Assembly: GCF_003429095.1 (NCBI RefSeq)
Contig: NZ_QVTE01000026.1
Coordinates: forward strand, 1-64,000
Direction: 5' to 3'
From: Peribacillus saganii
GTDB lineage: Bacteria > Bacillota > Bacilli > Bacillales > DSM-1321
Length of the DNA stretch: 64,000 bases
The notes under the pieces are model-generated. The model did not search any database. It worked only from the letters and a program-made list of their open reading frames with translations, and had not been told where the DNA came from. This document shows, one piece after another, positions 27,627-36,655 of the stretch; position 1 is the stretch's first letter; each line of letters begins with the position of its first letter. The position numbers and the translations under genes are program-made.

Positions 27627-29237
27627 ATGAAGTTTGATTTTCAGTTTCATCCTTATCCATCCGAACGAACAACTGTCATGGCAAGAAACGGTATGGTGGC
27701 GACGTCACAGCCGCTTGCTGCACAGGCGGGGCTTGATATGTTAAAAAAAGGCGGCAACGCCATTGATGCAGCGATTGCGACTGCTGCAGCTTTGACGGTT
27801 GTGGAGCCGACCTCAAACGGAATCGGCAGTGATGCCTTTGCTCTTGTGTGGACAAAAGGGAAGCTGCATGGATTGAATGCAAGCGGTCCGGCTCCAAAGT
27901 CTATATCCATTGATGCGGTAAAGGGCATGGGCTATTCCACGATGCCGGCTCTCGGGCTGATTCCTGTTACTGTTCCGGGTGCGCCTTCTGCATGGGTGGA
28001 GCTGTCAAAGCGGTTTGGAAAATTACCTTTAAAAGAAGTGCTGCAGCCGGCTATTGACTATGCTGAAAAGGGATATCCGCTAACACCGGTTTTGGGAAAA
28101 AACTGGGCTATTGCCTATAATCGATACAAGGAAATCCTGACTGATGAAGAGTTTCAGGGATGGTTTGAAACGTTTGCACCTGCTGGACGGGCACCGAAGA
28201 TAGGCGAGGTCTGGCGTTCTGCGGGTCACGCTGCGACGCTGCAATCGATTGCTGAAACAGACGGGGAAAGTTTTTACAAAGGCGAGCTCGCTGATAAGAT
28301 TGCTGCTTTCTTCAAAAAATATAATGGTTTTCTTTCTAAAGAGGATTTGGCTGCATATAAAGCAGAATGGGTGGACCCGATCAGAGTGAATTACCGCGGA
28401 TATGACGTGTGGGAGATTCCGCCGAATGGACAAGGGCTGGTTGCGCTCATGGCGTTGCATATCGCCAAAGGTTTCACATTTCCAGCTAAAGATACAGTAG
28501 ATACATATCATAAACAAATTGAAGCGATGAAGCTTGCATATACAGATGGAAAGGCATTTATCACGGAGCCAAGTGATATGACGGTTGCCGTAGAGCAATT
28601 ATTGTCTGAGGAGTATGGGGAGTCACGCAGGGATGAAATATCCGAATATGCATTGGAGCCTGCCGCCTATCAGCCTCCTAAAGGCGGTACTGTTTATTTG
28701 GCCGCGGCAGATGGGGAAGGAAATATGGTGTCTTTTATTCAAAGCAACTATATGGGATTCGGCTCAGGGATCGTTGTTCCGGGAACAGGCATTTCCTTTC
28801 AGAACAGGGGCCATGATTTTTCATTGAATCCAGAGCATCCTAACGCTTTAAAACCTGGAAAAAAGACATACCATACGATTATTCCCGGCTTTTTGACAAA
28901 AGGAGATGTGCCGGTGGGCCCGTTTGGAGTAATGGGAGGTTATATGCAGCCGCAGGGGCATATGCAGGTTATAATGAATACAATTGATTTTCAATTAAAT
29001 CCTCAGGCGGCACTGGATGCTCCCAGATGGCAGTGGATAGAAGGAAAAAAGGTACAAGTTGAGCCTGATTTTCCTAACCACATTGCCAAGGAGCTCAGCA
29101 GGAAAGGCCATCAGATTGAGGTCGCGCTTGATAGAGGATCATTCGGAAGAGGCCAGATTATTTGGCGTGATCCGGAAACAGGTGTACTGATGGGCGGAAC
29201 AGAGCCGCGTACAGACGGCTCCATTGCCGCATGGTAA
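27627..29237 (+). CDS. Gamma-glutamyltransferase family protein (YwrD-like)
   Basis: 536 residues from the ATG with GGAG at 9-nt spacing (the TTG at 27618 is too close to it). MVATSQPLAAQAGLDMLKKGGNAIDAAIATAAALTVVEPTSNGIGSDAF is the N-terminal Ntn-hydrolase signature. Autocleavage should occur before Thr355 in PKGGTVYLAAADGEGNMVSFIQSNYMGFGSGIVVPGTGISFQNRG. No signal peptide is present, so it is probably cytoplasmic, unlike secreted Ggt. The close resemblance of this segment to YwrD-type proteins rather than Ggt is from memory. Substrate may be glutathione or another gamma-glutamyl compound. Confidence 0.9.
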   Translation: MKFDFQFHPYPSERTTVMARNGMVATSQPLAAQAGLDMLKKGGNAIDAAIATAAALTVVEPTSNGIGSDAFALVWTKGKLHGLNASGPAPKSISIDAVKGMGYSTMPALGLIPVTVPGAPSAWVELSKRFGKLPLKEVLQPAIDYAEKGYPLTPVLGKNWAIAYNRYKEILTDEEFQGWFETFAPAGRAPKIGEVWRSAGHAATLQSIAETDGESFYKGELADKIAAFFKKYNGFLSKEDLAAYKAEWVDPIRVNYRGYDVWEIPPNGQGLVALMALHIAKGFTFPAKDTVDTYHKQIEAMKLAYTDGKAFITEPSDMTVAVEQLLSEEYGESRRDEISEYALEPAAYQPPKGGTVYLAAADGEGNMVSFIQSNYMGFGSGIVVPGTGISFQNRGHDFSLNPEHPNALKPGKKTYHTIIPGFLTKGDVPVGPFGVMGGYMQPQGHMQVIMNTIDFQLNPQAALDAPRWQWIEGKKVQVEPDFPNHIAKELSRKGHQIEVALDRGSFGRGQIIWRDPETGVLMGGTEPRTDGSIAAW

Positions 29238-29360
29238 GGATGCGCATGTGACAAAAATACGGATGCATTCAGACTAGTAAGCTGGGAAAATCACAAACTC
29301 ACTTGTTTAAAAAGGTGGAACGCGGATGAATGCAGGTAAAATGAAAAAGGTGAAGAACAC

Positions 29361-29927
29361 ATGAAGTTTCTGGATATTTTTATGGCCTTTTTTAGAGTGG
29401 GCATTCTCGGTTATGGAGGCGGGCCATCCTCTATTCCGCTTGTCCATAAAGAAGCTGTAGAAAAATATAAATGGATGGATTCTGAAGAATTCGGGGACAT
29501 ATTAGCCCTTGGGAATGCGCTGCCGGGACCAATTGCAACCAAAATGGCAGGATATATTGGCTACAGAGTGGGCGGGATCTTTGGAATGGTAAATGCCCTT
29601 ATTGCGACGATGGTACCTACGATAATTATGATGATTCTATTATTGAAGTTCTTGAACGCCTATAAGGATCAGTCATGGGTAAAAGGGATGTCTGCCGCCG
29701 TGGTGCCTGTTGTAGCGGTGATGCTTGCTGTCATGACCTGGGATTTCATCAAAAAATCAACAGGTTCCCAGCTCGGCTGGGGCTGGACCTTATTGTTTGT
29801 GGCCGTCAGCCTGCTGCTGATGGAATTCCTACATATCCATCCGGCCGTTATTATTTTTGCGCTTTTATTGGCAGCTCTTTTGAAGAAAAATTCCGTGTCA
29901 CAGGAGAAGGGGAAGGGAAGCTCATGA
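29361..29927 (+). CDS. chrA: Chromate transporter, N-terminal-half type
   Basis: 188 residues with about six membrane segments and the ChrA signature FFRVGILGYGGGPSSIPLVHKEAVEKYKWMDSEEFGDILALGNALPGPIATKMAGYIGYRVGG. This is the short (SCHR) form that works as a pair of antiparallel half-proteins. It overlaps the second half by 4 nt (ATGA). Family members export chromate; the natural substrate in many Bacilli is uncertain. It begins ~120 nt after the transferase gene. Confidence 0.88.
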   Translation: MKFLDIFMAFFRVGILGYGGGPSSIPLVHKEAVEKYKWMDSEEFGDILALGNALPGPIATKMAGYIGYRVGGIFGMVNALIATMVPTIIMMILLLKFLNAYKDQSWVKGMSAAVVPVVAVMLAVMTWDFIKKSTGSQLGWGWTLLFVAVSLLLMEFLHIHPAVIIFALLLAALLKKNSVSQEKGKGSS

Positions 29928-30454
29928 TCTATTTTCAAATATTCTGGGCCTTCTTTCTGCCGGGTATCCTGGGTTATGGCGGCGGCCCGGCATCGATACC
30001 GCTTATCGAAAATGAAGTGGTTGATCGTTATGGCTGGCTGACTGTACATGAGTTCAGTGAGGTGCTTGCCCTGGGCAATACGCTGCCAGGGCCAATCGCC
30101 ACGAAAATGGCCGGGTACATAGGATTTGAACAGGCTGGGATCCTTGGGGCGCTGGTCGCAACCTTTGCAACGGTCGCTCCTTCGCTTATCCTGATGATTG
30201 CTTTGCTGAGCCTGCTGATGAAATATAAGGAGTCACCGAGGGTAAAACGGATGACCACGTACGTTAGACCTGTGATTGCGGTGTTGCTTGGCATTATGAC
30301 TTATGATTTTCTTTTTTCATCCTATAAAGAGATTGGCTGGCTGCAGACGCTTGTAATCGGGTTAATCAGCTTTGTTTTGATGGAAAAGGTGAAAGTGCAT
30401 CCGGCTTATGTAATAGCGGGGGCGCTTGTGTATGGAGCAATATTTTTAGGTTAA
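29924..30454 (+). CDS. Chromate transporter, C-terminal-half type
   Basis: 176 residues beginning MIYFQIFWAFFLPGILGYGGGPASIPLIENEVVDRYGWLTVHEFSEVLALGNTLPGPIATKMAGYIGFEQAG, a second copy of the ChrA domain. The preceding half shares the GYGGGP and LALGNxLPGPIATKMAGYIG motifs. GAAGGGGAAGGGAAGC just upstream serves as binding site within the end of the first gene. The two halves would assemble as a heterodimer in the membrane. Confidence 0.88.
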   Translation: MIYFQIFWAFFLPGILGYGGGPASIPLIENEVVDRYGWLTVHEFSEVLALGNTLPGPIATKMAGYIGFEQAGILGALVATFATVAPSLILMIALLSLLMKYKESPRVKRMTTYVRPVIAVLLGIMTYDFLFSSYKEIGWLQTLVIGLISFVLMEKVKVHPAYVIAGALVYGAIFLG

Positions 30455-30494
30455 TGGGGAGTAGGGAAAATAACATTTAACACATTTAACATGA

Positions 30495-30686
30495 TTAAAT
30501 TATTACAAAGGCTCAACTTCTGATGACGCTGCGTTGTCTAAAGCTTTGTCAACGTATATCCATACCGAAAATTTTGAGGAGCGGGAGCAGAAGGACGGAT
30601 TTATCGACCTTCGACCTTTAAGTCCTGGAGTTTATGAAAAATCAAAAATGAGAAGGAGGCTGCTGAGGAATCGGCAGCTTCTTTAG
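30495..30686 (+). pseudogene. Open frame without start: possible 3' remnant of an unidentified gene
   Basis: The frame from 30495 to the TAG at 30684 reads ...GSTSDDAALSKALSTYIHTENFEEREQKDGFIDLRPLSPGVYEKS..., with protein-like composition and no ATG/GTG/TTG with a binding site. A stop codon lies immediately upstream. It may be the C-terminal relic of a deleted gene. The end of the frame overlaps a weak hairpin (GCTGC/GCAGC then TTCTTT) that could terminate the chromate operon. The family is not recognised. Confidence 0.4.
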
Positions 30687-30714
30687 ATTAACAACTTATT
30701 AACTTTTTCAAAAA

Positions 30715-30911
30715 GTACAGATGTCTAGCTCCAACGCCAGCAACTTTTTTTCCATAAGAAATAAGCCCCGATGCACGTTGTGCTAGTGCCGGCGTCGCCG
30801 CAGGACAAGGAATGCTTCGGCACCGATTCATCGCACGAAACAAAGCGGCAGCTTTGTGAGGACGTGACGGGCTTAGCCGTCCTTCCTTTCAACAGGGCGC
30901 TTCCGCTTTTC
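30715..30911 (-). repeat. Interspersed structured repeat, copy 1
   Basis: Begins GTACAGATGTCTAGCTCC and ends GGGCGCTTCCGCTTTT on the + strand. Terminal segments are complementary (GCGCC/GGGCGC and AGC/GCT). It contains CACG-CAAAGC-GGCA-GCTTTG-CGTG nested hairpins and the block AGGACAAGGAATGCTTCGGCA. The right end enters the 3' end of the sinR-like gene. Confidence 0.85.
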
Positions 30912-31229
30912 GTTGCTTTTGCTGTCAATAAATGCCTGGAACTGCTCCTTTGTAATGCCGGAATTGGTTGCTTCGCGGACTAGACACAGCCATTCGTCGT
31001 CAATGCTGCCACTGCTGCTCCTGCTGTCAGAAGCTTTATCGTGCAATAAACTATCGAGAGGGATTTCCAGCACATGGGATATTTTCTCAAGGATTTGAAT
31101 GGAGGGGTTCTTTTGCAGGCTTCTTTCCAGGGAGCTTAAGTAAGATTTAACGATGCCGGTTTTGTTGGCAAGCTGGCTGATGGACATGTTCTTTTCCAGC
31201 CTTCGTTTTTTAATACGATCGCCTATCAT
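30873..31229 (-). CDS. sinR: SinR-like transcriptional regulator
   Basis: 118 residues. Residues 1-65 form an XRE helix-turn-helix (MIGDRIKKRRLEKNMSISQLANKTGIVKSYLSSLERSLQKNPSIQILEKISHVLEIPLDSLL). Residues ~78-105 (DDEWLCLVREATNSGITKEQFQAFIDSK) match the SinI-like oligomerisation motif of SinR. SinR represses matrix and biofilm genes and is antagonised by SinI; no sinI is visible upstream. The last ~11 residues (KRKRPVERKDG) and the stop codon are encoded by the interspersed repeat, so the native C-terminus has probably been replaced. Gene symbol is by family resemblance. Confidence 0.85.
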   Translation of the reverse strand: MIGDRIKKRRLEKNMSISQLANKTGIVKSYLSSLERSLQKNPSIQILEKISHVLEIPLDSLLHDKASDSRSSSGSIDDEWLCLVREATNSGITKEQFQAFIDSKSNEKRKRPVERKDG

Positions 31230-31401
31230 GGGAATGCCACATCCTTACAAAGGAATCTTTGTTAAATTTTATCCGGCGGTAAAGGTTTGTAAACATGGTG
31301 TTAGATAATGGGGATTGATGCCCTGGGGGTAATGCTAAGTTGTACCCATACCATATAAGTGGTAAAATTAATATTGTGTAATTTTATATAAAAGTACTAT
31401 G

Positions 31402-31431
31402 ACTCTCTATGGATTTGTTAGAGAGTTTTTA
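31402..31431 (+). terminator. Terminator-like hairpin in the secA leader
   Basis: ACTCTCTA/TAGAGAGT 8-bp stem with 9-nt loop followed by TTTTATT, about 45 nt before the secA start codon. No + strand gene lies between the chromate operon/remnant and here, so it may act as an attenuator of secA. Confidence 0.6.
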
Positions 31432-31474
31432 TTGATAGATAACATGATTCTTTTTAAAAAGAGGAGCGTTAGCA

Positions 31475-33988
31475 ATGCTTAATATTTTAAATAAAGTGTT
31501 TGACCCAAATAAACGGGAGCTTAAGCGACTGCAGAAGCTTGCTGACCAGGTAGAAGCATTGGCGCCGCAAATGGAGAAGCTTTCGGATGAGGGCCTTCGC
31601 GAAAAGACAGACGAGTTCAGGAAAAGGTATCAAGGCGGGGAGTCGCTTGACAGCATGCTGCCTGAAGCGTTCGCGGTCGTACGTGAAGCTGCGAAACGCG
31701 CTCTTGGCATGTTTCCGTTTTATGTACAGCTAATGGGGGGTATTTCCCTTCATGATGGCAACATCTCCGAGATGAAAACAGGGGAAGGTAAAACGCTGAC
31801 TTCGACTATGCCGGTTTATTTGAACGCCATAACTGGTAAGGGTGTCCATGTCATTACTGTAAACGAATACCTGGCGAGCCGTGACGCAGCGGAAATGGGC
31901 AAGCTGTTTGAATTCCTTGGCTTGACTGTCGGCTTGAACTTGAATGGCCTGACTAAGGAAGAAAAACAGGAAGCCTATAATGCTGATATCACATATGGCA
32001 CCAACAACGAGTTCGGATTTGACTATTTGCGGGACAACATGGTGCTGTATAAGGAACAAATGGTTCAGCGCCCGCTTCATTATGCGGTTATCGATGAAGT
32101 TGACTCCATTTTGATTGATGAGGCGCGTACACCGCTGATCATTTCCGGTTCTGCCCAAAAATCAACTCAGCTTTATATCCAGGCAAATGCATTTGTCCGG
32201 ACGTTAAGGAAAGACGATGACTATACGTATGATGAAAAAACAAAGGGCGTTCAGCTGACTGAAGAAGGGATGAATAAAGCGGAACGGGCTTTTGGCATTG
32301 ATAACCTGTTCGATATCACCCATGTAGCTCTGAACCACCATATTAATCAGGCACTGAAGGCGCATGTTACGATGCATCTTGATGTGGACTATGTTGTCCA
32401 GGATGGCGAGATTGTAATCGTTGACCAATTTACTGGCCGCCTGATGAAAGGGCGCCGCTACAGCGATGGCCTTCACCAGGCGATTGAGGCTAAAGAAGGC
32501 GTTGAAATCCAGAATGAAAGCATGACGCTTGCAACGATTACATTCCAGAACTACTTCCGGATGTATGAAAAGCTGTCCGGAATGACCGGTACAGCGAAAA
32601 CGGAAGAAGAGGAATTCCGCAACATTTACAATATGAATGTTATTGCGATTCCTACAAACCGGGAAATTGCCCGTGACGACAGACCGGATTTAATTTATGC
32701 AAGCATGAACGGAAAATTCCAGGCTGTTGCAGAAGATATTGCTGAAAGACATGCCAAGGGCCAGCCTATTCTTGTAGGTACAGTGGCGATTGAAACATCT
32801 GAATTGATTTCCCAGCTGCTTACAAGAAAGGGAATCCGCCATAATGTGCTGAATGCAAAACAGCATGCCAGTGAGGCTGAAATTATCGCGGATGCCGGTA
32901 AACCGGGTGCCGTAACGATTGCAACAAACATGGCCGGCCGCGGTACCGACATTAAGCTTGGCGACGGAGTTAAGGACCTTGGCGGTCTAGCTGTTATTGG
33001 TACAGAGCGCCATGAAAGCCGACGGATTGATAACCAGCTTCGCGGACGTTCCGGACGTCAGGGAGATCCAGGGGTAACCCAATTTTATCTTTCCATGGAA
33101 GATGAATTGATGCGCCGTTTTGGCTCGGATAATATGAAAAATATGATGACTCGCCTTGGTATGGATGATTCCCAGCCAATTCAGAGCAAAATTGTAACAA
33201 GAGCTGTAGAGTCTGCGCAAAAACGTGTTGAAGGGAATAACTTTGATGCCCGTAAACAGCTGCTTCAGTATGATGATGTTTTACGCCAGCAGCGTGAAAT
33301 CATTTATAAACAGCGTTTTGAAGTTCTGGATAGTGAAAACCTTCGTGACATCGTTGAAAGAATGATCGCTTCAACGGTTGAACGAAATGTAGCAGCATTT
33401 GCTCCGCTTCATGAGGAGAGGGACAGCTGGAACCTGAATGGACTTGTCGATTTCATAAACGGCAATCTGCTTAATGAAGGCGATATTACGGAAGCAGACC
33501 TTTCCGGAAAAGATCCAGAAGAAATGTCGGAACTGATTCTTGCAAAGGTGAAGGCGCGCTATGATGAAAAAGAAGAGCAGCTTTCTCCGGAACAAATGCG
33601 TGAGTTTGAAAAGGTTATTGTTCTTCGCGCTGTTGACAGCAAGTGGATGGACCATATCGATGCCATGGACCAGCTCCGTCAGGGAATCCACCTTCGGGCA
33701 TATGGCCAGATCGATCCGCTTCGTGAATATCAGCAGGAAGGCTTCGCAATGTTTGAAGATATGATTTTGAGTATCGAAGAAGAAGTTGCGAAGTATATCA
33801 TGAAAGCCGAAATCCGCAACAATCTGGAACGTCAGGAAGTAGCGCAGGGCCAAGCTGTGAATCCAAAGGAAGATGGAGAAACAGTGAAGAAAAAGCCTGC
33901 ACGCAAAAAAGAAACGGCTGGGCGGAATGCTCCATGCCCATGCGGAAGCGGCAAGAAATATAAAAACTGCCATGGTGCGTTAGAATAG
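31475..33988 (+). CDS. secA: Preprotein translocase ATPase SecA
   Basis: 837 residues, the usual length for Firmicute SecA. Walker A is in [21 protein letters not shown], the DEAD-type Walker B in [23 protein letters not shown], and the second helicase domain carries [13 protein letters not shown] and the [10 protein letters not shown] motif. The C-terminus has the zinc/SecB-type motif [14 protein letters not shown]. It drives protein export through SecYEG, as required by the many secreted proteins here. GAGGAGCG precedes the ATG. Same position relative to hpf and prfB as in B. subtilis. Confidence 0.99.
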   Translation: MLNILNKVFDPNKRELKRLQKLADQVEALAPQMEKLSDEGLREKTDEFRKRYQGGESLDSMLPEAFAVVREAAKRALGMFPFYVQLMGGISLHDGNISEMKTGEGKTLTSTMPVYLNAITGKGVHVITVNEYLASRDAAEMGKLFEFLGLTVGLNLNGLTKEEKQEAYNADITYGTNNEFGFDYLRDNMVLYKEQMVQRPLHYAVIDEVDSILIDEARTPLIISGSAQKSTQLYIQANAFVRTLRKDDDYTYDEKTKGVQLTEEGMNKAERAFGIDNLFDITHVALNHHINQALKAHVTMHLDVDYVVQDGEIVIVDQFTGRLMKGRRYSDGLHQAIEAKEGVEIQNESMTLATITFQNYFRMYEKLSGMTGTAKTEEEEFRNIYNMNVIAIPTNREIARDDRPDLIYASMNGKFQAVAEDIAERHAKGQPILVGTVAIETSELISQLLTRKGIRHNVLNAKQHASEAEIIADAGKPGAVTIATNMAGRGTDIKLGDGVKDLGGLAVIGTERHESRRIDNQLRGRSGRQGDPGVTQFYLSMEDELMRRFGSDNMKNMMTRLGMDDSQPIQSKIVTRAVESAQKRVEGNNFDARKQLLQYDDVLRQQREIIYKQRFEVLDSENLRDIVERMIASTVERNVAAFAPLHEERDSWNLNGLVDFINGNLLNEGDITEADLSGKDPEEMSELILAKVKARYDEKEEQLSPEQMREFEKVIVLRAVDSKWMDHIDAMDQLRQGIHLRAYGQIDPLREYQQEGFAMFEDMILSIEEEVAKYIMKAEIRNNLERQEVAQGQAVNPKEDGETVKKKPARKKETAGRNAPCPCGSGKKYKNCHGALE

Positions 33989-34315
33989 AAAAGCGGCGGT
34001 TTTCGAGTATCAATTGACTAATTTACCCTAGGATAGGGCGGTTATTTAAGATATTTCTACTGAGTTTTAATTGATGGCAGTTTCGTGATTGGGTAAAAGC
34101 TGATATTTTGTTCCGTATTATATCTTAAAAGGCAGAGTGTAAGTTCCCTGGCACAGATATTTCGCCGATAGTTTCACCGTTTTGGAATTAATTTGGCCGA
34201 AGGAAATTTTTACTTTTAAAAGAGTATGATGATGTAAAAGAGGTCCGGCTAGTATGCCGCCTCTTTTCCTGTTTAGCAAGGTTGGGCAGTGAAATAAAGT
34301 ATGGAGTGATGATAG
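33989..34315 (+). other. secA-prfB intergenic region
   Basis: 327 nt with no supported gene. It holds one hairpin (AAAAGAGG...CCGG/GCCG...CCTCTTTT, 34236-34269) followed by CCTGTTT, which could be a terminator or a leader structure for prfB. No strong promoter pair was identified. Confidence 0.5.
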
Positions 34316-35417
34316 ATGGAATTAGCAGAAATCAGAAATGAGCTTGAGAAAACCGCCAAGACGTTGGCGAATTTTAGGGGGTCTCTTTGACTTAGAAGAG
34401 AAGGAAGCCCGGATTGCGGAATTTGATGAAATTATGACTGAACCTGATTTTTGGAATGACCAGCAGAAGGCGCAGACAATCATCAATGAAGCGAATGCAA
34501 TAAAGGATCAGGTAAATCAGTTTAAAGAGATGAATGATTCCTTTGAAAATCTTGAAGTCACTTATGAACTTGTAAAAGAGGAAAGTGACGCTGAGCTGCA
34601 GGCTGAATTGGAAGAGGAGCTGGCGAACCTTACGAAGCAGCTTGCTGATTTTGAGCTTCAAATGCTGCTAAGCGGCGAATATGACAGCAATAATGCGATT
34701 CTTGAATTGCACCCGGGTGCTGGCGGAACCGAATCCCAGGACTGGGGATCGATGCTGCTCCGTATGTACACAAGATGGGGAGAGAAAAAAGGCTTCAAGG
34801 TTGAAACGCTTGATTACCTTCCTGGCGATGAGGCTGGAATTAAAAGTGTGACCCTGCTATTTAAGGGTCATAACGCCTACGGTTACTTGAAGGCTGAAAA
34901 AGGGGTACACCGCCTTGTCCGTATTTCTCCATTCGATTCTTCAGGCCGCCGCCATACGTCCTTTGTGTCGTGTGAGGTTATGCCGGAATTTAACGATGAT
35001 ATTGAAATTGAAATCAGAACAGAGGATTTAAAAATTGATACGTATCGGGCAAGCGGAGCCGGTGGACAGCATATTAACACAACTGACTCAGCGGTCCGGA
35101 TTACCCACATTCCGACAGGTGTTGTGGTAACCTGCCAATCCGAACGTTCGCAAATTAAAAACCGCGCCCAGGCAATGACAATGCTTAAAGCGAAGCTTTA
35201 TCAGCGTGAAATTGACGAGCAGCAGGCCCAGCTTGATGAAATCCGCGGTGAGCAGAAGGAAATCGGCTGGGGCAGTCAAATCCGCTCTTATGTATTCCAT
35301 CCATATTCAATGGTTAAAGATCACAGAACTGCAACGGAATCAGGGAATGTGCAGGCCGTCATGGACGGGGAAATCGACCAGTTTATTGATGCCTATTTGC
35401 GTTCAAGACTGCAATAA
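34316..35417 (+). CDS. prfB: Peptide chain release factor 2, programmed +1 frameshift
   Basis: Translation starts at ATG 34316 (GGAGTGATGATAG upstream) and reads 24 codons to an in-frame TGA at 34388. The site AGGGGG-TCT-CTT-TGA-C is the classic RF2 autoregulatory slip: an internal Shine-Dalgarno (AGGGGG), CTT slippery codon and UGA stop. A +1 shift resumes at GAC (34389) and gives a 366-residue protein. SPFDSSG carries the SPF stop-recognition motif, and [15 protein letters not shown] the GGQ hydrolysis motif. RF2 scarcity raises frameshifting, so the protein controls its own level. Confidence 0.98.
34375..34391 (+). promoter_or_regulatory. RF2 programmed frameshift site
   Basis: AGGGGGTCTCTTTGAC: internal Shine-Dalgarno, slippery CTT and UGA, read by a +1 shift. 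Confidence 0.97.
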
Positions 35418-35433
35418 TTTTATTAAAATATTC

Positions 35434-35466
35434 AAGGCGATGGGATTAATCCTGTCGCTTTTTTAT
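35434..35466 (+). terminator. Terminator after prfB
   Basis: GGCGA-GGGA/TCC-TCGC stem with TTAA loop followed by six T. Confidence 0.88.
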
Positions 35467-35614
35467 GGTAAAGCACAACGATCGCTATTGCTGGTTAAGT
35501 TGTTAGAAGGTACTTCTTTGTCAGGAGTATAAACAATTATTTTAAATAGCCAGCCTTTTTAGACATTAACTTTATTACTACTATACAGTCGTGCTTAAAA
35601 ACGAATCTTATTCC

Positions 35615-35647
35615 AAAACAAAAAACCAGCTCTAAAACAGCTGGTTA
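35615..35647 (-). terminator. Terminator after the pilin gene
   Basis: AACCAGCT/AGCTGGTT stem; on the minus strand it is followed by TTTTTTGTTTT. Confidence 0.88.
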
Positions 35648-35684
35648 AAAAGCTATTACTATTTTTTTATTTCCATTGATTCAG

Positions 35685-36311
35685 TCAATTCCTCCATTGT
35701 CCAAATTTTTCTAACCAACGTTTTATGTAATCCCACAAATGTGTCCACCATCGTCTATCTTGCTCTCCACTGTCTTCGCCAGGTTCCGGATCTAGCTCTG
35801 TGTCAGGGTCTGGCTCTGTATCAGGTGTCTCTGTATTAGGGTCCGGTTCTGCTTCAGGGATATCGGTATTAGGGTCTAGTTCCGTTCCGTGGTCTCCACA
35901 ACTCCCTATAATTCGAGTCTCTTTCCCATTATCAGCGCTGATTTCTTCTTTTGTAGCGCATGCAAAAGTTATAGTTGCATTTCCTGCCGGAACATCAGAA
36001 GTTATCAATGCATAGTTTGCAGAATCGGTTAAAACAGTGTAAACGCCCAATTTGACATTTTCTATATAAGAAGACAAGTCATCTGAAGATATGGTGTTTG
36101 AAGCGGTTTCAGTCGCTGCACTATAAAGACGTGCGGCTAATAGCGTTTGTAATGCATCGGCTTTAACAGCATCTTCCTTGGATTTCTGGATAATGCTGCC
36201 GATACTCGGTACTGCAATTCCAGCAATTATGCCCAAAATGACAATGACAGCCAAAAGTTCAATCAAAGTTAAACCCAATTGGTTATTTATTCGTTTTTTC
36301 AAATTATTCAT
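35685..36311 (-). CDS. Type IV pilin-like prepilin protein
   Basis: 208 residues from the ATG at 36311. The N-terminus NNLKKRINNQLG|LTLIELLAVIVILGIIAGIAVPSIGSIIQKSKEDAVKADALQTLLAARLY has the class-III prepilin peptidase site (G before LTLIE, with Glu5) and the hydrophobic assembly helix. The body contains two cysteines. The C-terminal ~70 residues are an acidic, proline-rich tail (DPNTE/PDTE-type repeats) ending in a basic aromatic segment (RRWWTHLWDYIKRWLEKFGQWRN). No pilus assembly ATPase or peptidase is adjacent, so it must use machinery elsewhere, for example the com system. The tail is unlike ordinary pilins. Confidence 0.82.
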   Translation of the reverse strand: MNNLKKRINNQLGLTLIELLAVIVILGIIAGIAVPSIGSIIQKSKEDAVKADALQTLLAARLYSAATETASNTISSDDLSSYIENVKLGVYTVLTDSANYALITSDVPAGNATITFACATKEEISADNGKETRIIGSCGDHGTELDPNTDIPEAEPDPNTETPDTEPDPDTELDPEPGEDSGEQDRRWWTHLWDYIKRWLEKFGQWRN

Positions 36312-36655
36312 AGTCTTTGGAGTTCCTTTTTTAGTAACCGCTTTTTTCCTTATTTTATCATTTGTCTTTAACCACAATCTATCATTTAGTTACATTGATC
36401 TATAAAACTGTGTTTAGATTATGTGAAAAAAATACTACTAGTAAGTGCCGTTTGCTGAATATGACAAAATAATCGGCTATGAGGTGTGGTGGAAAAAAGT
36501 TTCAAGCATTGCCACTCTACCTATCAGCATTCAAGTGCCAAAAGTAGAAGTCCTCAATTAATAAAGGGATCTACAAACAACATCTAGAATACATTTGTGG
36601 AAAGATAAGTGTTAGGGCGAGGATACTGATTAAAATTGGGGGAAGGAGAGAGCAA

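Noticed and set aside
30725-30928. 67-residue minus-strand frame resembling another frame at 61661-61852
   Set aside because: Both frames lie within copies of the interspersed structured repeat, have no binding site, and their similarity simply reflects the shared DNA. They are the kind of spurious hypothetical protein that such repeats create.
34150-34185. GCCGATAG upstream of prfB as a sigma-D -10
   Set aside because: No TAAA at the required 13-15 nt spacing.
34316-34390. prfB considered as frameshifted by sequencing error or mutated
   Set aside because: The interruption is exactly the programmed RF2 site with internal Shine-Dalgarno, CTT and UGA-C.
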